From Pseudomonas graminis (lineage in GTDB: Bacteria > Pseudomonadota > Gammaproteobacteria > Pseudomonadales > Pseudomonadaceae), in the NCBI RefSeq assembly GCF_013201545.1, contig NZ_CP053746.1, positions 3,362,501 to 3,426,500 of the forward strand: a stretch of 64,000 nucleotides of DNA. The letters are read 5' to 3'. Each line of letters opens with the position of its first letter. Position 1 is the first letter of the stretch. The notes beneath the pieces are model-generated. The model worked only from the letters and a program-made list of their open reading frames with translations, did not search any database and was not told where the DNA came from. Positions 51,222 to 58,332 of this stretch are shown here, one piece after another. A program made the translations under genes and the position numbers.

Positions 51222-52223
51222 CTAAATCGATCTGTTGCGGTTTGCCCAGTACTGCTCCGCCCGGGCGAAGGCTTCAGCCCGCGGCATCCCGAAGCCCCGC
51301 AGTGCCAGCGCCATGGTCGCAATCAGCGCCAGTTGCGGGTAACTGTCCTCGACATCGCCTTTCCAGATCGCGACCAGATGCTGCGGGTCGAGGGTCGCCG
51401 GCTTCACGTGGCGACGGTCCGACAACGCCGGCCATTCTTCGTCCCACGGCTGGCCATCGGTAGTGCCGTACAAATGACTGATGGTGTCCGGGTTGATCTC
51501 GACTTCACCACCGTCGCCCTTGATCACGATGGCGTGGTCGCCGAGCAGGCTGCTGGCGTCACGATGCACGCCCTGATAGCCCGGATGGAAAATACTCTGC
51601 AGCCCGCACCGCGCGCCCAGGGGATTGAGAATGCGCGCCAGCGAGTGGATCGGTGAGCGCAGCCCCAGCGTGTTGCGCAGATCGATCATGCGCTGCAGCT
51701 GCGGCGCCCAGTCGCCAAGGGGAAAGAACGCGATGTTCTGCTGCTCCAGTGCTTCACCCACCGCTTGCCAGTTTCGGCACAGCGGAATGCCCAACAGCTC
51801 CAGCAACTGCTCGCTGTACAGGCGGCCAGCGGTATGGGCGCCGCCGCCGTGCATCAGTACGCGGACGCCGTTCTGCGCCAGGCACTTGGCCGACAGCAAG
51901 TACCACGGCAGATGGCGCTTTTTGCCGGCGTAGGTCGGCCAATCGATGTCGACTGCCAGCGCTGGCGCGTGCAGACGTTCGCGCACGGCCTCGGTGAAGC
52001 CCGCGAGTTCGTCCGGGCTCTCTTCCTTGTGCCGCAGCAGCATCAGAAAAGCCCCGAGCTGGGTGTCTTCGACTTTTTCATCGAGCACCATGCCCATGGC
52101 CTCCCGTGCTTCGGCGCGGGTCATGTTGCGCGCACCACGTTTGCCTTTGCCGAGAATGCGAACGAAAGGCGCGAAGGGATGCTCGGCAGGGGTTTCGGTG
52201 ACGAGGGAAGTGAAGTCGGTCAT
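51222..52223 (-). CDS. YbiB-type anthranilate-phosphoribosyltransferase-like protein
   Basis: 333 residues with the glycosyl-transferase family 3 fold (N-terminal helical domain, then GGGAHTAGRLYSEQLLELLG). The TrpD catalytic DNA-binding relative YbiB of E. coli binds nucleic acid and is LexA-regulated; enzyme activity is not established. The last gene of the tusDCBE unit: its ATG at 52223 overlaps the tusE stop (ATGA). The TTG two codons earlier is rejected. Confidence 0.8.
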   Translation of the reverse strand: MTDFTSLVTETPAEHPFAPFVRILGKGKRGARNMTRAEAREAMGMVLDEKVEDTQLGAFLMLLRHKEESPDELAGFTEAVRERLHAPALAVDIDWPTYAGKKRHLPWYLLSAKCLAQNGVRVLMHGGGAHTAGRLYSEQLLELLGIPLCRNWQAVGEALEQQNIAFFPLGDWAPQLQRMIDLRNTLGLRSPIHSLARILNPLGARCGLQSIFHPGYQGVHRDASSLLGDHAIVIKGDGGEVEINPDTISHLYGTTDGQPWDEEWPALSDRRHVKPATLDPQHLVAIWKGDVEDSYPQLALIATMALALRGFGMPRAEAFARAEQYWANRNRSI

Positions 52224-52555
52224 AGGCAATTGGTCGGCTTTGGCAGGCCCGCCAGCTTGGCGGCAAGTTTGGCGGGAGTGCCGTTGAACAGACGATTGAG
52301 GTGCAAACTGTTGCCCTTGTCGGCGCCCAGCTTCAGTGCGGTGTATTTGACCAGCGGTCGCGTGGCCGGGGACAGCTGAAACTCCGCGTAGAACGCCCGC
52401 AGCAATTCGAGGATTTCCCAGTGATCGGGCGTCAGGGCGATGTCTGCCTCAAGGGCCAGGGCTTCGGCGACTTCGTTGGACCAGTCGTGCAGGTCCTCAA
52501 GATAGCCGTCTTTGTCCAGCGCAACACTGCGCCCGTCGACGATGAGCGGGTTCAT
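52220..52555 (-). CDS. tusE: Sulfurtransferase TusE (DsrC family)
   Basis: 111 residues ending PTNCL; the penultimate Cys110 is the persulfide-carrying residue of TusE/DsrC. Accepts sulfur from TusBCD and passes it to MnmA (also in this window) for 2-thiouridine in tRNA. The start MNPLIVDGRSVALDKDGYL (52555) overlaps the end of tusB. Confidence 0.94.
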   Translation of the reverse strand: MNPLIVDGRSVALDKDGYLEDLHDWSNEVAEALALEADIALTPDHWEILELLRAFYAEFQLSPATRPLVKYTALKLGADKGNSLHLNRLFNGTPAKLAAKLAGLPKPTNCL

Positions 52556-52851
52556 AGCCACGTGTTGACCTTGTCGTAGTGTACCGAGAGTGCGACGAAG
52601 CCGGCGTAGTCGACACTTTCGGCCCAGTCAGGCAGCGCGATGTCTCGAGCGGTGGCGTCTTCATCGAGCACGAACAGCTTCAGGCTGCCGGTCCTCGCGC
52701 TCAGTGCCTCAGCGGTGGCGGTGTCTGCGTGCAACGCATAGGTCGCGTCGCCGCACAAAAGGATCGCGTCTTGACTGCCGAGCACGCGCAGGCAACTGCT
52801 CAGGCGCGCGTCGGTAAAAGGGGAGTGAGAGAGTACGTGTAGGGTAGCCAT
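52552..52851 (-). CDS. tusB: Sulfur relay protein TusB (DsrH family)
   Basis: 99 residues with MATLHVLSHSPFTDARLSSCLRVLG at the start and the family's AILLCGDATYAL. Structural partner in the TusBCD heterohexamer; it lacks the catalytic cysteine of TusD. ATG overlaps the tusC stop by one base. Confidence 0.92.
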   Translation of the reverse strand: MATLHVLSHSPFTDARLSSCLRVLGSQDAILLCGDATYALHADTATAEALSARTGSLKLFVLDEDATARDIALPDWAESVDYAGFVALSVHYDKVNTWL

Positions 52852-53213
52852 CAGATCGTTATCACCTGGTCGTAACGGTCGATGAGCGCGGCGATTTGCA
52901 GGTCATCCAGTACCTCAAGTGGCTCGACACTCAGCGCGGTCGGCTGCATCCCTCGCTGATTCAGGCTGCTGCCGCAGGCGAACAGGTCTTCCACGCCGAA
53001 CATCGACAACGCCTGGAGGTTGGCGGTCAGGTCTTTCTGCTGCACCTGACTGGCGTTCTGCGCCGTCGCCAACTGCAATACGCCGTCGTCCATGAACAGC
53101 ATGGCCATCGGCAGATCGAACGCGCCGCCGGCCAGGGCAATATCCAGCGCCTCGCGGGCATCCGGACCCGCCCATGGCGCCTGACGGCTGATGATCAATA
53201 ATGACTTCGCCAC
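52851..53213 (-). CDS. tusC: Sulfur relay protein TusC (DsrF family)
   Basis: 120 residues beginning at GTG 53213, one base after the tusD stop codon; an upstream extension would overlap tusD. Family segments MAKSLLIISRQAPWAGPDAREALD and FGVEDLFACGSSL are present. Confidence 0.9.
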   Translation of the reverse strand: MAKSLLIISRQAPWAGPDAREALDIALAGGAFDLPMAMLFMDDGVLQLATAQNASQVQQKDLTANLQALSMFGVEDLFACGSSLNQRGMQPTALSVEPLEVLDDLQIAALIDRYDQVITI

Positions 53214-53214
53214 G

Positions 53215-53607
53215 TCATGGCCCTCCAAAGCAGATCAAGCGATCAGCCGCCTGGATCGCGTCATGCAGCTGACCCAGTCCCGACAACTCCCAGGGTGCCG
53301 CAAGGTTTGCCGCAGGTCGCGAGTAGCGCTCCGCTTCTTCAGCATTCAACACGCCCCGACGCAGGGCGGCGGCAATGCAGACCACGCCGTCAAGCTGGTG
53401 GGTGGTGACGAAATCACGCCATTGCGCGGCGGTGTCCGACTCGTCCTGGGGCGACACCACATTGCCGGACGCGCTGTGCACGCCGTCCTGATAGAAGAAC
53501 AGGCGCACGATTTCGTGGCCCTGCGCCAATGCGGCTTTGGCGAACAGCAACGCGCGTCGGGAGGACGGCGCGTGGGCGGGCGAATGCAGGGCGATGGCGA
53601 ACTTCAT
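53215..53607 (-). CDS. tusD: Sulfurtransferase TusD (DsrE family)
   Basis: 130 residues with the active-site cysteine Cys77 in GVVCIAAALRRG, and the typical RLFFYQDGVHSA segment. First gene of tusD-C-B-E-ybiB, which together relay sulfur from TusA to MnmA. Confidence 0.94.
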   Translation of the reverse strand: MKFAIALHSPAHAPSSRRALLFAKAALAQGHEIVRLFFYQDGVHSASGNVVSPQDESDTAAQWRDFVTTHQLDGVVCIAAALRRGVLNAEEAERYSRPAANLAAPWELSGLGQLHDAIQAADRLICFGGP

Positions 53608-53675
53608 GGGCGGCTCGGTGGTGCGCTGACAGGGAACATGGACGCAATGATAAAGAATTCACGAACGCCGGACAG

Positions 53676-53706
53676 CAAAAAGCCCGCCGAAGCGGGCTTT
53701 TTGTTG
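53676..53706. terminator. Terminator between yccA and tusD
   Basis: CAAAAAGCCCGC-CGAA-GCGGGCTTTTTG: short GC stem with A- and T-runs, 16 bases past the yccA stop on the minus strand. Confidence 0.9.
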
Positions 53707-53721
53707 AAGCGGGCAAACTGA

Positions 53722-54393
53722 TCAGTCTTTGCTGCCCATGATGCCGAAGATCTGCAGCAAGCTGATGAACAGGTTGTAGATCGATACATACAGGCTGATG
53801 GTCGCCATGATGTAGTTGCGCTCACCGCCGTGAATGATCGCGCTGGTCTGGAACAGAATGCAGACCGACGAGAACAGTACGAAACCGGCGCTGATCGCGA
53901 GCTGCAGGCCGCTGATCTGGAAGAACATGCTGGCCACCACGGCCCCCAGCAACACGAAGAAGCCAGCGGTGATGAAGCCGCCGAGGAAGCTCATGTCCTT
54001 GCGCGTGATCAGCACGTAGGCCGACAGACCGCCGAAGACCAATGCCGTCATCGCGAACGCGGAACCGACGACTTCAGCGCCGCCCTGCATGCCGAGGTAA
54101 CGGTTGAGGATCGGGCCGAGGATGAACCCCATGAAACCTGTCAGCGCGAACGCAGAAACCAGACCCCACGCCGAGTCGCGCAATTTGTTGGTAAGGAAGA
54201 ACAGACCGTAGAAGCCGATCAGCACAACGAAGACATTCGGGTAACGGAAGTTCATCTGCTGGGAGACGAATGCCATGACGCCGCTGAAGGCGAGGGTGAG
54301 GGCCAGAAGGCCGTAAGTGTTGCGCAGGACGCGGCTAACCTCTAGCTGCTCGACCTGCACGCGGTTGTTGACTGCGTAATCCTGTTCGCGCAT
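53722..54393 (-). CDS. yccA: Bax inhibitor-1/YccA family membrane protein
   Basis: 223 residues, seven transmembrane helices, with GFMGFILGPILNRYLG and the C-terminal ISLYVSIYNLFISLLQIFGI that carries the conserved loop of the TMBIM family. YccA in E. coli modulates FtsH proteolysis; members are calcium leak channels. Single gene upstream of the tus unit, next to tRNA-Ser as in other pseudomonads. Confidence 0.9.
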   Translation of the reverse strand: MREQDYAVNNRVQVEQLEVSRVLRNTYGLLALTLAFSGVMAFVSQQMNFRYPNVFVVLIGFYGLFFLTNKLRDSAWGLVSAFALTGFMGFILGPILNRYLGMQGGAEVVGSAFAMTALVFGGLSAYVLITRKDMSFLGGFITAGFFVLLGAVVASMFFQISGLQLAISAGFVLFSSVCILFQTSAIIHGGERNYIMATISLYVSIYNLFISLLQIFGIMGSKD

Positions 54394-54563
54394 GGCGCTA
54401 CTCCTGATGGTAAAAATGAAGGGTTTGAAACCTCAAGTTGCAAAGATCATAACAGAGGCGACGCAGTGCGCTAGCCGGAGAGTTTGACAGCTTGTTTCAT
54501 TACGGTATTATGGCGCCCGCAAAGCGACGGAGGGGTTCACAAACCTCCAACGCCAGATGCTTC

Positions 54564-54654
54564 GGGGAATTGGCAGAGTGGTTGAATGCACCGGTCTTGA
54601 AAACCGGCGAACGTTAATAGCGTTTCTAGGGTTCGAATCCCTAGTTCCCCGCCA
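54564..54654 (+). tRNA. tRNA-Ser (anticodon UGA)
   Basis: Acceptor stem GGGGAAT pairs with GTTCCCC, D-arm GGCAGAGTGGTTGAATGC, anticodon loop CTTGAAA (anticodon TGA), long type-II variable arm, T-arm GGGTTCGAATCCC, and encoded GCCA at the 3' end. A terminator follows directly. The accessory region begins just downstream. Confidence 0.97.
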
Positions 54655-54661
54655 AACACAG

Positions 54662-54693
54662 TAAAAAGCCCTGCATCTGCGGGGCTTTTTTCG
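54662..54693 (+). terminator. Terminator after tRNA-Ser
   Basis: TAAAAAGCCCTGCATCTGCGGGGCTTTTTTCG: GC stem and T-run, eight bases past the tRNA. Confidence 0.9.
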
Positions 54694-54760
54694 TTTCCGG
54701 GGTCTGGTTTCGCTGGGCTGCAGTTGATCGTAATCTATCGGAGCATCCTGCCCGGCCTGT

Positions 54761-54788
54761 TTGAAAATTAGCAAGCGCTAATTATACA
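54761..54788 (+). promoter_or_regulatory. Repressor promoter with operator between -35 and -10
   Basis: TTGAAA (-35, 54761-54766) and TATACA (-10, 54783-54788) are 16 bases apart; the space between is a perfect palindrome AATTAGC-AAGC-GCTAATT (54766-54783). The same TTAGC-N4-GCTAA core recurs at the com promoter. A weaker half-site GCTAA lies at 54817-54821. This indicates autoregulation by the gene that follows. Confidence 0.65.
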
Positions 54789-54840
54789 AATGATAGCAGA
54801 CCGTAATTTACTGTATGCTAACCGGAAGCGATGATGGGAC

Positions 54841-55653
54841 ATGGACATTAACAAGCTTAGAGCTGAAGCCCTTAAAGCCCTGATGGCCGGGGCCTCCCAG
54901 AAAGAGTTCGCCAATAAGCACGGCCTTGATGCGTCGTATCTGTCCCAGATTCTTAACGGGCACCGAAACCTCGGCGAGAAAGCCGCTGCGAATTTGGAAG
55001 AGAAGATCGGCCTCCCTTCGGGAAGCCTGGTCAGCCCTGCTGCGTCCGAGACTTCGGCGCCAGCAGTGAAGGCGGGGCTTTCAGCACTGGAACAGCTCAA
55101 ACAGTCACTTGCCAAGGTGAAAGGCTTTTCAAATGAGGCGCGGGACCGGATTGTGGCGGCGGCTGCCGACCCGGATGGGCATAACACAGATGTGCTTCCG
55201 GCCAATTTTGCCGCTCTTCGTCCTACCAATGAAGAGATTGTCATTCGCCAGTACGACATACGTGCAGCGATGGGTCACGGACAGGTGCCGCCTGATTACA
55301 ATGAGGTGGTACGCAACCTGGTTGTCAGAGAGGAGATTCTTCGCGAGAAAGGTGTGACTTACACCTCGAAGACAGCTCTGGCCATGATCAGTGGCTGGGG
55401 CCAGAGCATGGAAGGAACCATCAACGATAAAGACCTGGTGATCGTCGACAAAGGCGTGCAGGACTTCATCGGTGAGGGCATCTACGTACTGACCTGGCAC
55501 CAAGAGCTGTACATCAAGCGCGTGATGCGACTGGACGAAGAGAATTACAGGCTGATTTCAGACAATCAGCATTATGAGAACCAGACGGCAAGGATCGACG
55601 ACGTGACGATCCATGCGAAGGTTTTATTGATTTGGAACGCAAGGAAGGCCTAG
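54841..55653 (+). CDS. LexA/S24-type phage repressor (PrtR-like)
   Basis: 270 residues. Residues 12-55 form a helix-turn-helix (QKEFANKHGLDASYLSQILNG), then a linker, and 135-265 an S24 peptidase/autocleavage domain with catalytic Ser189 (GQSMEGTI) and Lys226 (LYIKRVMR), a 37-residue spacing equal to LexA. The expected Ala-Gly scissile bond is not obvious; the matching segment reads RAAMGHG (141-147). The domain pair is that of pyocin/prophage repressors relieved by RecA after DNA damage. Operators at its own and the com promoter support this. It is convergent with the DUF1654 gene. Confidence 0.88.
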   Translation: MDINKLRAEALKALMAGASQKEFANKHGLDASYLSQILNGHRNLGEKAAANLEEKIGLPSGSLVSPAASETSAPAVKAGLSALEQLKQSLAKVKGFSNEARDRIVAAAADPDGHNTDVLPANFAALRPTNEEIVIRQYDIRAAMGHGQVPPDYNEVVRNLVVREEILREKGVTYTSKTALAMISGWGQSMEGTINDKDLVIVDKGVQDFIGEGIYVLTWHQELYIKRVMRLDEENYRLISDNQHYENQTARIDDVTIHAKVLLIWNARKA

Positions 55654-55711
55654 TTGCGTTAACGGACGTTGCCAACCAGGACCGGCACAGGCGGTTTGTT
55701 GAAGGTACAGA

Positions 55712-55738
55712 CGCCCGCTTAACAAGCGGGCTTTTTTG
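55712..55738. terminator. Terminator between the repressor and DUF1654 genes
   Basis: GCCCGCTT-AAC-AAGCGGGCTTTTTTG, a perfect eight-base stem with a T-run serving the repressor gene; it lies within the convergent intergenic space. Confidence 0.85.
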
Positions 55739-55743
55739 TGCCC

Positions 55744-56064
55744 TTAGAAAGGCGCGGCTTCCTCCAATACCTCGAATTCGTCCCGCACCTGGACGCGCGG
55801 ATCGTTATCTGACGGCGCCACCCACTTCAGCGTGACCGAGCGGTCTTCATCGTTGAAAACCATGTCTATCCCATCCACTTCCGCAATTGCCCCCATCACC
55901 TCGTTCCACTCTCGATCGCCGTCAGTCTCCAGCTTATGGATCGTCACCCACATCTGATCCTGGGCGATTGGGTGGTTGATCATGCCCGCCACCCTTAGGT
56001 TCAGGCGCTCCAGGCTGGACATGGGCTCGCGCTCTTGAGGCTTTTTCTTCTCTGGTAGGGACAT
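55744..56064 (-). CDS. DUF1654 protein, SOS-box-preceded
   Basis: 106 residues, recognised as DUF1654 (Pseudomonas-specific): LERLNLRVAGMINHPIAQDQ, then WNEVMGAIAEVDGIDMVFNDE and VTLKWV. The N-terminal 15 residues are charged and disordered, and the C-terminal tail is acidic; no signal peptide or membrane helix. A good ribosome binding site (AAGGAG) and a LexA box are directly upstream. DUF1654 genes sit in phage-like and tailocin regions; function unknown. Its direction is opposite to the repressor and cargo genes. Confidence 0.82.
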   Translation of the reverse strand: MSLPEKKKPQEREPMSSLERLNLRVAGMINHPIAQDQMWVTIHKLETDGDREWNEVMGAIAEVDGIDMVFNDEDRSVTLKWVAPSDNDPRVQVRDEFEVLEEAAPF

Positions 56065-56081
56065 CAGTTTCTCCTTGGTTA

Positions 56082-56097
56082 CTGTATATACGTACAG
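56082..56097 (-). promoter_or_regulatory. LexA (SOS) box upstream of the DUF1654 gene
   Basis: CTGTATATACGTACAG fits CTG-N10-CAG with the AT-rich centre typical of gamma-proteobacterial LexA sites. It lies 17 bases upstream of the DUF1654 start, over the likely -10 region. Confidence 0.78.
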
Positions 56098-56209
56098 CTT
56101 TCGTAAGCATAACGGCAGTCAGCTGTTTGCAAAACCCCTGTCAGAAATATCGGCCTACCTCGAGCGACCGACATCCATCACAGCCGCGTAAAGAATTTAG
56201 CATTAGCTG

Positions 56210-56238
56210 TTGACGCGCCATTTAGCGTTTGCTAATTT
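56210..56238 (+). promoter_or_regulatory. com-llpA promoter with repressor operator
   Basis: TTGACG (56210-56215) and TAATTT (56233-56238) are 17 bases apart. TTAGC-GTTT-GCTAA (56222-56235) lies across the spacer and the start of the -10, with an extra TTAGC pair in TTAGCATTAGC (56198-56208) before the -35. This is the same core as at the repressor gene, so the cassette is expected to be repressed until SOS induction. Confidence 0.65.
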
Positions 56239-56561
56239 ACACCCATCGCAGCGATATACCGCAGCGGTACATGACTGGTGAAGCCGCCAGATAGCCAGGG
56301 ACCAGCGAAGTGGTCTCCCAGCCCCGACAAGGGATCGACTGGATCAGAGCTCTTCAAGCAGAACGGAATCACCGATTTCACTGGCTGGCCTTGGCAGCAG
56401 GGTCAGACGGGAAATCAACGAAGAAAGAGGGGGCAGTCAGGCGGGGTGCACTAACACTCACAGGGATCGCCAGATCGCAGGTTTTAACTGCAAACCGGCC
56501 GAGGCTTTTACTCTCCGCGCGAGCGGGGCGGAGTCTGGCAAAAACCAAAAGGCTTCGCAGA

Positions 56562-56750
56562 ATGTTGAAAGATTGCAGATGTGGAAAGTGCAAAAGACTT
56601 CTCGCCCGTATCGGTGAGATGACACAGCTCCAGATCAAGTGTTCCCGATGCGGGACGTTGAATCATGTGAAGGCCACGAGCCCCGAGCTATCGCCTCTGA
56701 GCGACATGAATGCGGAATCCTCCGCACAAAATCATTCGACTCAAGGGTAA
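56562..56750 (+). CDS. com: Com-like zinc-finger translational regulator
   Basis: 62 residues, MLKDCRCGKCKRLLARIGEM then IKCSRCGTLNHV: two Cys pairs forming a zinc knuckle, matching the Com protein of phage Mu, which opens the mom mRNA for translation. The start ATG 56562 has AAGG nine bases upstream. The stop TAA is separated from the llpA ATG by four bases, and the com 3' end supplies the ribosome binding site CAAGGG for llpA, so translation of the two is linked. The disordered tail (NAESSAQNHSTQG) is variable in the family. Confidence 0.85.
   Translation: MLKDCRCGKCKRLLARIGEMTQLQIKCSRCGTLNHVKATSPELSPLSDMNAESSAQNHSTQG
56575..56750 (+). repeat. Direct repeat copy A (3' part of com)
   Basis: This 176-base segment is repeated at 57684-57859 with 16 differences by hand count and no indels (about 91% identical). 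Both copies end in TAA four or five bases before the ATG of the next gene. Confidence 0.9.
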
Positions 56751-56754
56751 TAAA

Positions 56755-57609
56755 ATGAAAAATCCAGCACCAACTCTATTCGCCGGTTCAGGTACATCGA
56801 CACTGCCTCCTAGGCAATCAATGGCTGTAGGCCAATACCTGGTTTCTCCAAATGGCCGGTATCGACTTGTCCTTCAGTCGGACTCTAATCTCGCGCTCTG
56901 GGACGGTGATACTGCTCTGTGGGCCGCGAATAACGATCAGCCTTACAGTAGTGACTACGTACATCAACCTTTCAAGATGACTCGTCTTTACGTAGCCGGT
57001 AACGCTTGTTTGGAGGATTCACTGCGTCAACGCCAGTGGCAAACTTTTGGGAACGTCACTAAAGAAGATCAGGCGGACCGATGCCACTTGGTGGTTCAGG
57101 ATGATGCGAACGTAGTGATTCTGGATATTCTCCCTGTTTACTCCAGTGCTCACGTGGATCTGCAAGCCGGTACGCTCGTGAATATCATCCCGCCTGGAAC
57201 CTCTCTGGAAATGGGACGGCAGTATCCAGCAGGCAATTTCTTTTTGGTCTTCCAAGCCGATGGTAATCTGGTGGTTTATACAAAAGCGGGCGCGGTCGTC
57301 TGGCACACCAATACCTATGGCAAAGACGCCAAGACCGCGGTTATGCAAGGTGACGGCAACTTCGTAATTTATTCGTCTACCGGCGTACCGCTGTGGAACA
57401 CTCAAACTGGCAAATTTCCCGGAGCTTACGCACAGTTGCAAAGCAACGGCGCATTTGTAATTTGCACCGGTGTTCCGGTCTGGGCGCGATTTGGATGGGA
57501 GCCGAAGAAAACGAAATCCCGGCCGGTCTTCTACCCGGATCATACGGATCCGGTCGAAAACGGTACTGATGCGTTTCCAACCTACTTTCACATTGGCTAT
57601 GAGTTCTAA
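56755..57609 (+). CDS. llpA: Lectin-like bacteriocin (LlpA family, tandem B-lectin domains)
   Basis: 284 residues, no signal peptide. Two monocot mannose-binding (B-lectin) domains: about 5-140 and 141-245, with a C-terminal extension (246-284). The sugar-binding QxDxNxVxY motif is intact twice in the second domain (Gln167 QADGNLVVY; Gln198 QGDGNFVIY) and degenerate elsewhere (41-49, 115-123, 229-237), the pattern reported for LlpA bacteriocins such as putidacin L1. LlpA kills related Pseudomonas and is released by lysis rather than secretion. No immunity gene is seen, as usual for the family. It is coupled to com. Confidence 0.88.
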   Translation: MKNPAPTLFAGSGTSTLPPRQSMAVGQYLVSPNGRYRLVLQSDSNLALWDGDTALWAANNDQPYSSDYVHQPFKMTRLYVAGNACLEDSLRQRQWQTFGNVTKEDQADRCHLVVQDDANVVILDILPVYSSAHVDLQAGTLVNIIPPGTSLEMGRQYPAGNFFLVFQADGNLVVYTKAGAVVWHTNTYGKDAKTAVMQGDGNFVIYSSTGVPLWNTQTGKFPGAYAQLQSNGAFVICTGVPVWARFGWEPKKTKSRPVFYPDHTDPVENGTDAFPTYFHIGYEF

Positions 57610-57683
57610 TCGGAATTAAAGCGGCTCACCCGCCTGTCTCGACCCTAACGTATCTTCAAGTGGGTTTTGGCGTGCGGGGCTGG

Positions 57684-57859
57684 GCAAATGTGAAAAGCGC
57701 AAAAGACTTCTCGCCACTGTCGGTGAGATGAAGCAGCTCCAGATCAAATGTTCCCGATGCGGGACGTTGAATCATGTGAGGGCCTCGCGCCCCGAGCTAT
57801 CGCCTTTGAGCGACATGAATGCGGAATCCTCCGCAGAAAATCATTCAACTCAAAGGTAA
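57684..57859 (+). pseudogene. Truncated second copy of com (direct repeat copy B)
   Basis: Matches com from codon 5 onward. In the com frame it reads GKCEKRKRLLATVGEMKQLQ then IKCSRCGTLNHV and stays open to TAA, but no start codon lies in frame upstream of it and two of the three cysteines in the first cluster are changed (C to G and C to R). An internal ATG at 57728 could give a 43-residue remnant with the second CxxC. What is preserved best is the 3' part next to the following ATG, hinting that the RNA leader, not the protein, is under selection. Confidence 0.8.
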
Positions 57860-57864
57860 TCATT

Positions 57865-58224
57865 ATGAGCGTAGTTAAAATCGGCAAACACTTCCGCACC
57901 GTTATGCCTAACGGGATGGTTCAACTCGTTGCCCCCAGCGAAAACACCGACGGCTTGGTCATCCAGACCGCGTCAATCAACCCTGCAAGTGGTTTTGTGA
58001 ACCTGTATGCATCTCTCACTCCACCAGCATCGATTGGCGACCTGAACACTCGCATGATTTTCAATGGCAACGGCAACGGCGTCTCTGGCGTCAACTCCCA
58101 GGTTGAAATGCCAAACCCGTTGTTTATTCCTGCAGGGATGGGGCTGTGGGTAACGAGCGGCAGCTGGGGTTCAACCGCTGTAACCGGCTCGCTGGCTATC
58201 ACTTGGGATGTGGTTGCAGCGTAA
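57865..58224 (+). CDS. Unrecognised small beta-rich protein, candidate second cargo/bacteriocin
   Basis: 119 residues, no cysteine, no signal peptide and no membrane helix. The sequence alternates hydrophobic strands and Gly/Asn/Ser-rich turns (TRMIFNGNGNGVSGVNSQVE), with a C-terminal PLFIPAGMGLWVTSGSW and ending GSLAITWDVVAA, suggesting an all-beta, jelly-roll-like fold as in phage fibre or receptor-binding modules. It follows the com remnant as llpA follows com, with the same spacing to the ATG (CAAAGGTAATCATT). I do not recognise a family. Its position between a bacteriocin and lysis genes, with a copied expression leader, makes a secreted-by-lysis effector plausible. Confidence 0.75.
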   Translation: MSVVKIGKHFRTVMPNGMVQLVAPSENTDGLVIQTASINPASGFVNLYASLTPPASIGDLNTRMIFNGNGNGVSGVNSQVEMPNPLFIPAGMGLWVTSGSWGSTAVTGSLAITWDVVAA

Positions 58225-58245
58225 GCACCCCGTTGTTGATGTAGA

Positions 58246-58281
58246 AGCGAAGCCCGGCAATTGGGTCGGGCTTCGCTCATT
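58246..58281 (+). terminator. First hairpin after the cargo genes
   Basis: AGCGAAGCCCG and CGGGCTTCGCT form an 11-bp stem around a ten-base loop, followed by CATTAGTT (no clear T-run), 22 bases after the 119-residue protein's stop. Confidence 0.65.
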
Positions 58282-58332
58282 AGTTCCGGGGCCGCTTTGG
58301 CGCGCACCGTGGCAAGACATGCACTTATTCAG

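Larger units (their letters stand above)
56065..56561. other. Divergent control region and com leader (497 bp)
   Basis: Carries the LexA box for the DUF1654 gene (56082-56097), the com promoter/operator (56210-56238) and about 320 bases of leader before the com ATG. The leader has small hairpins (GACCA/TGGTC near 56300, CTCCGC/GCGGAG near 56515). A reading frame continuous with com reaches back to 56310, but its N-terminal part is unlike Com and is probably not translated. I do not recognise the leader's role. Confidence 0.6.

Noticed and set aside
56310..56561. N-terminal extension of com (84 codons)
   Set aside because: Unlike Com in composition and length; the ATG at 56562 has a ribosome binding site and gives the family size.
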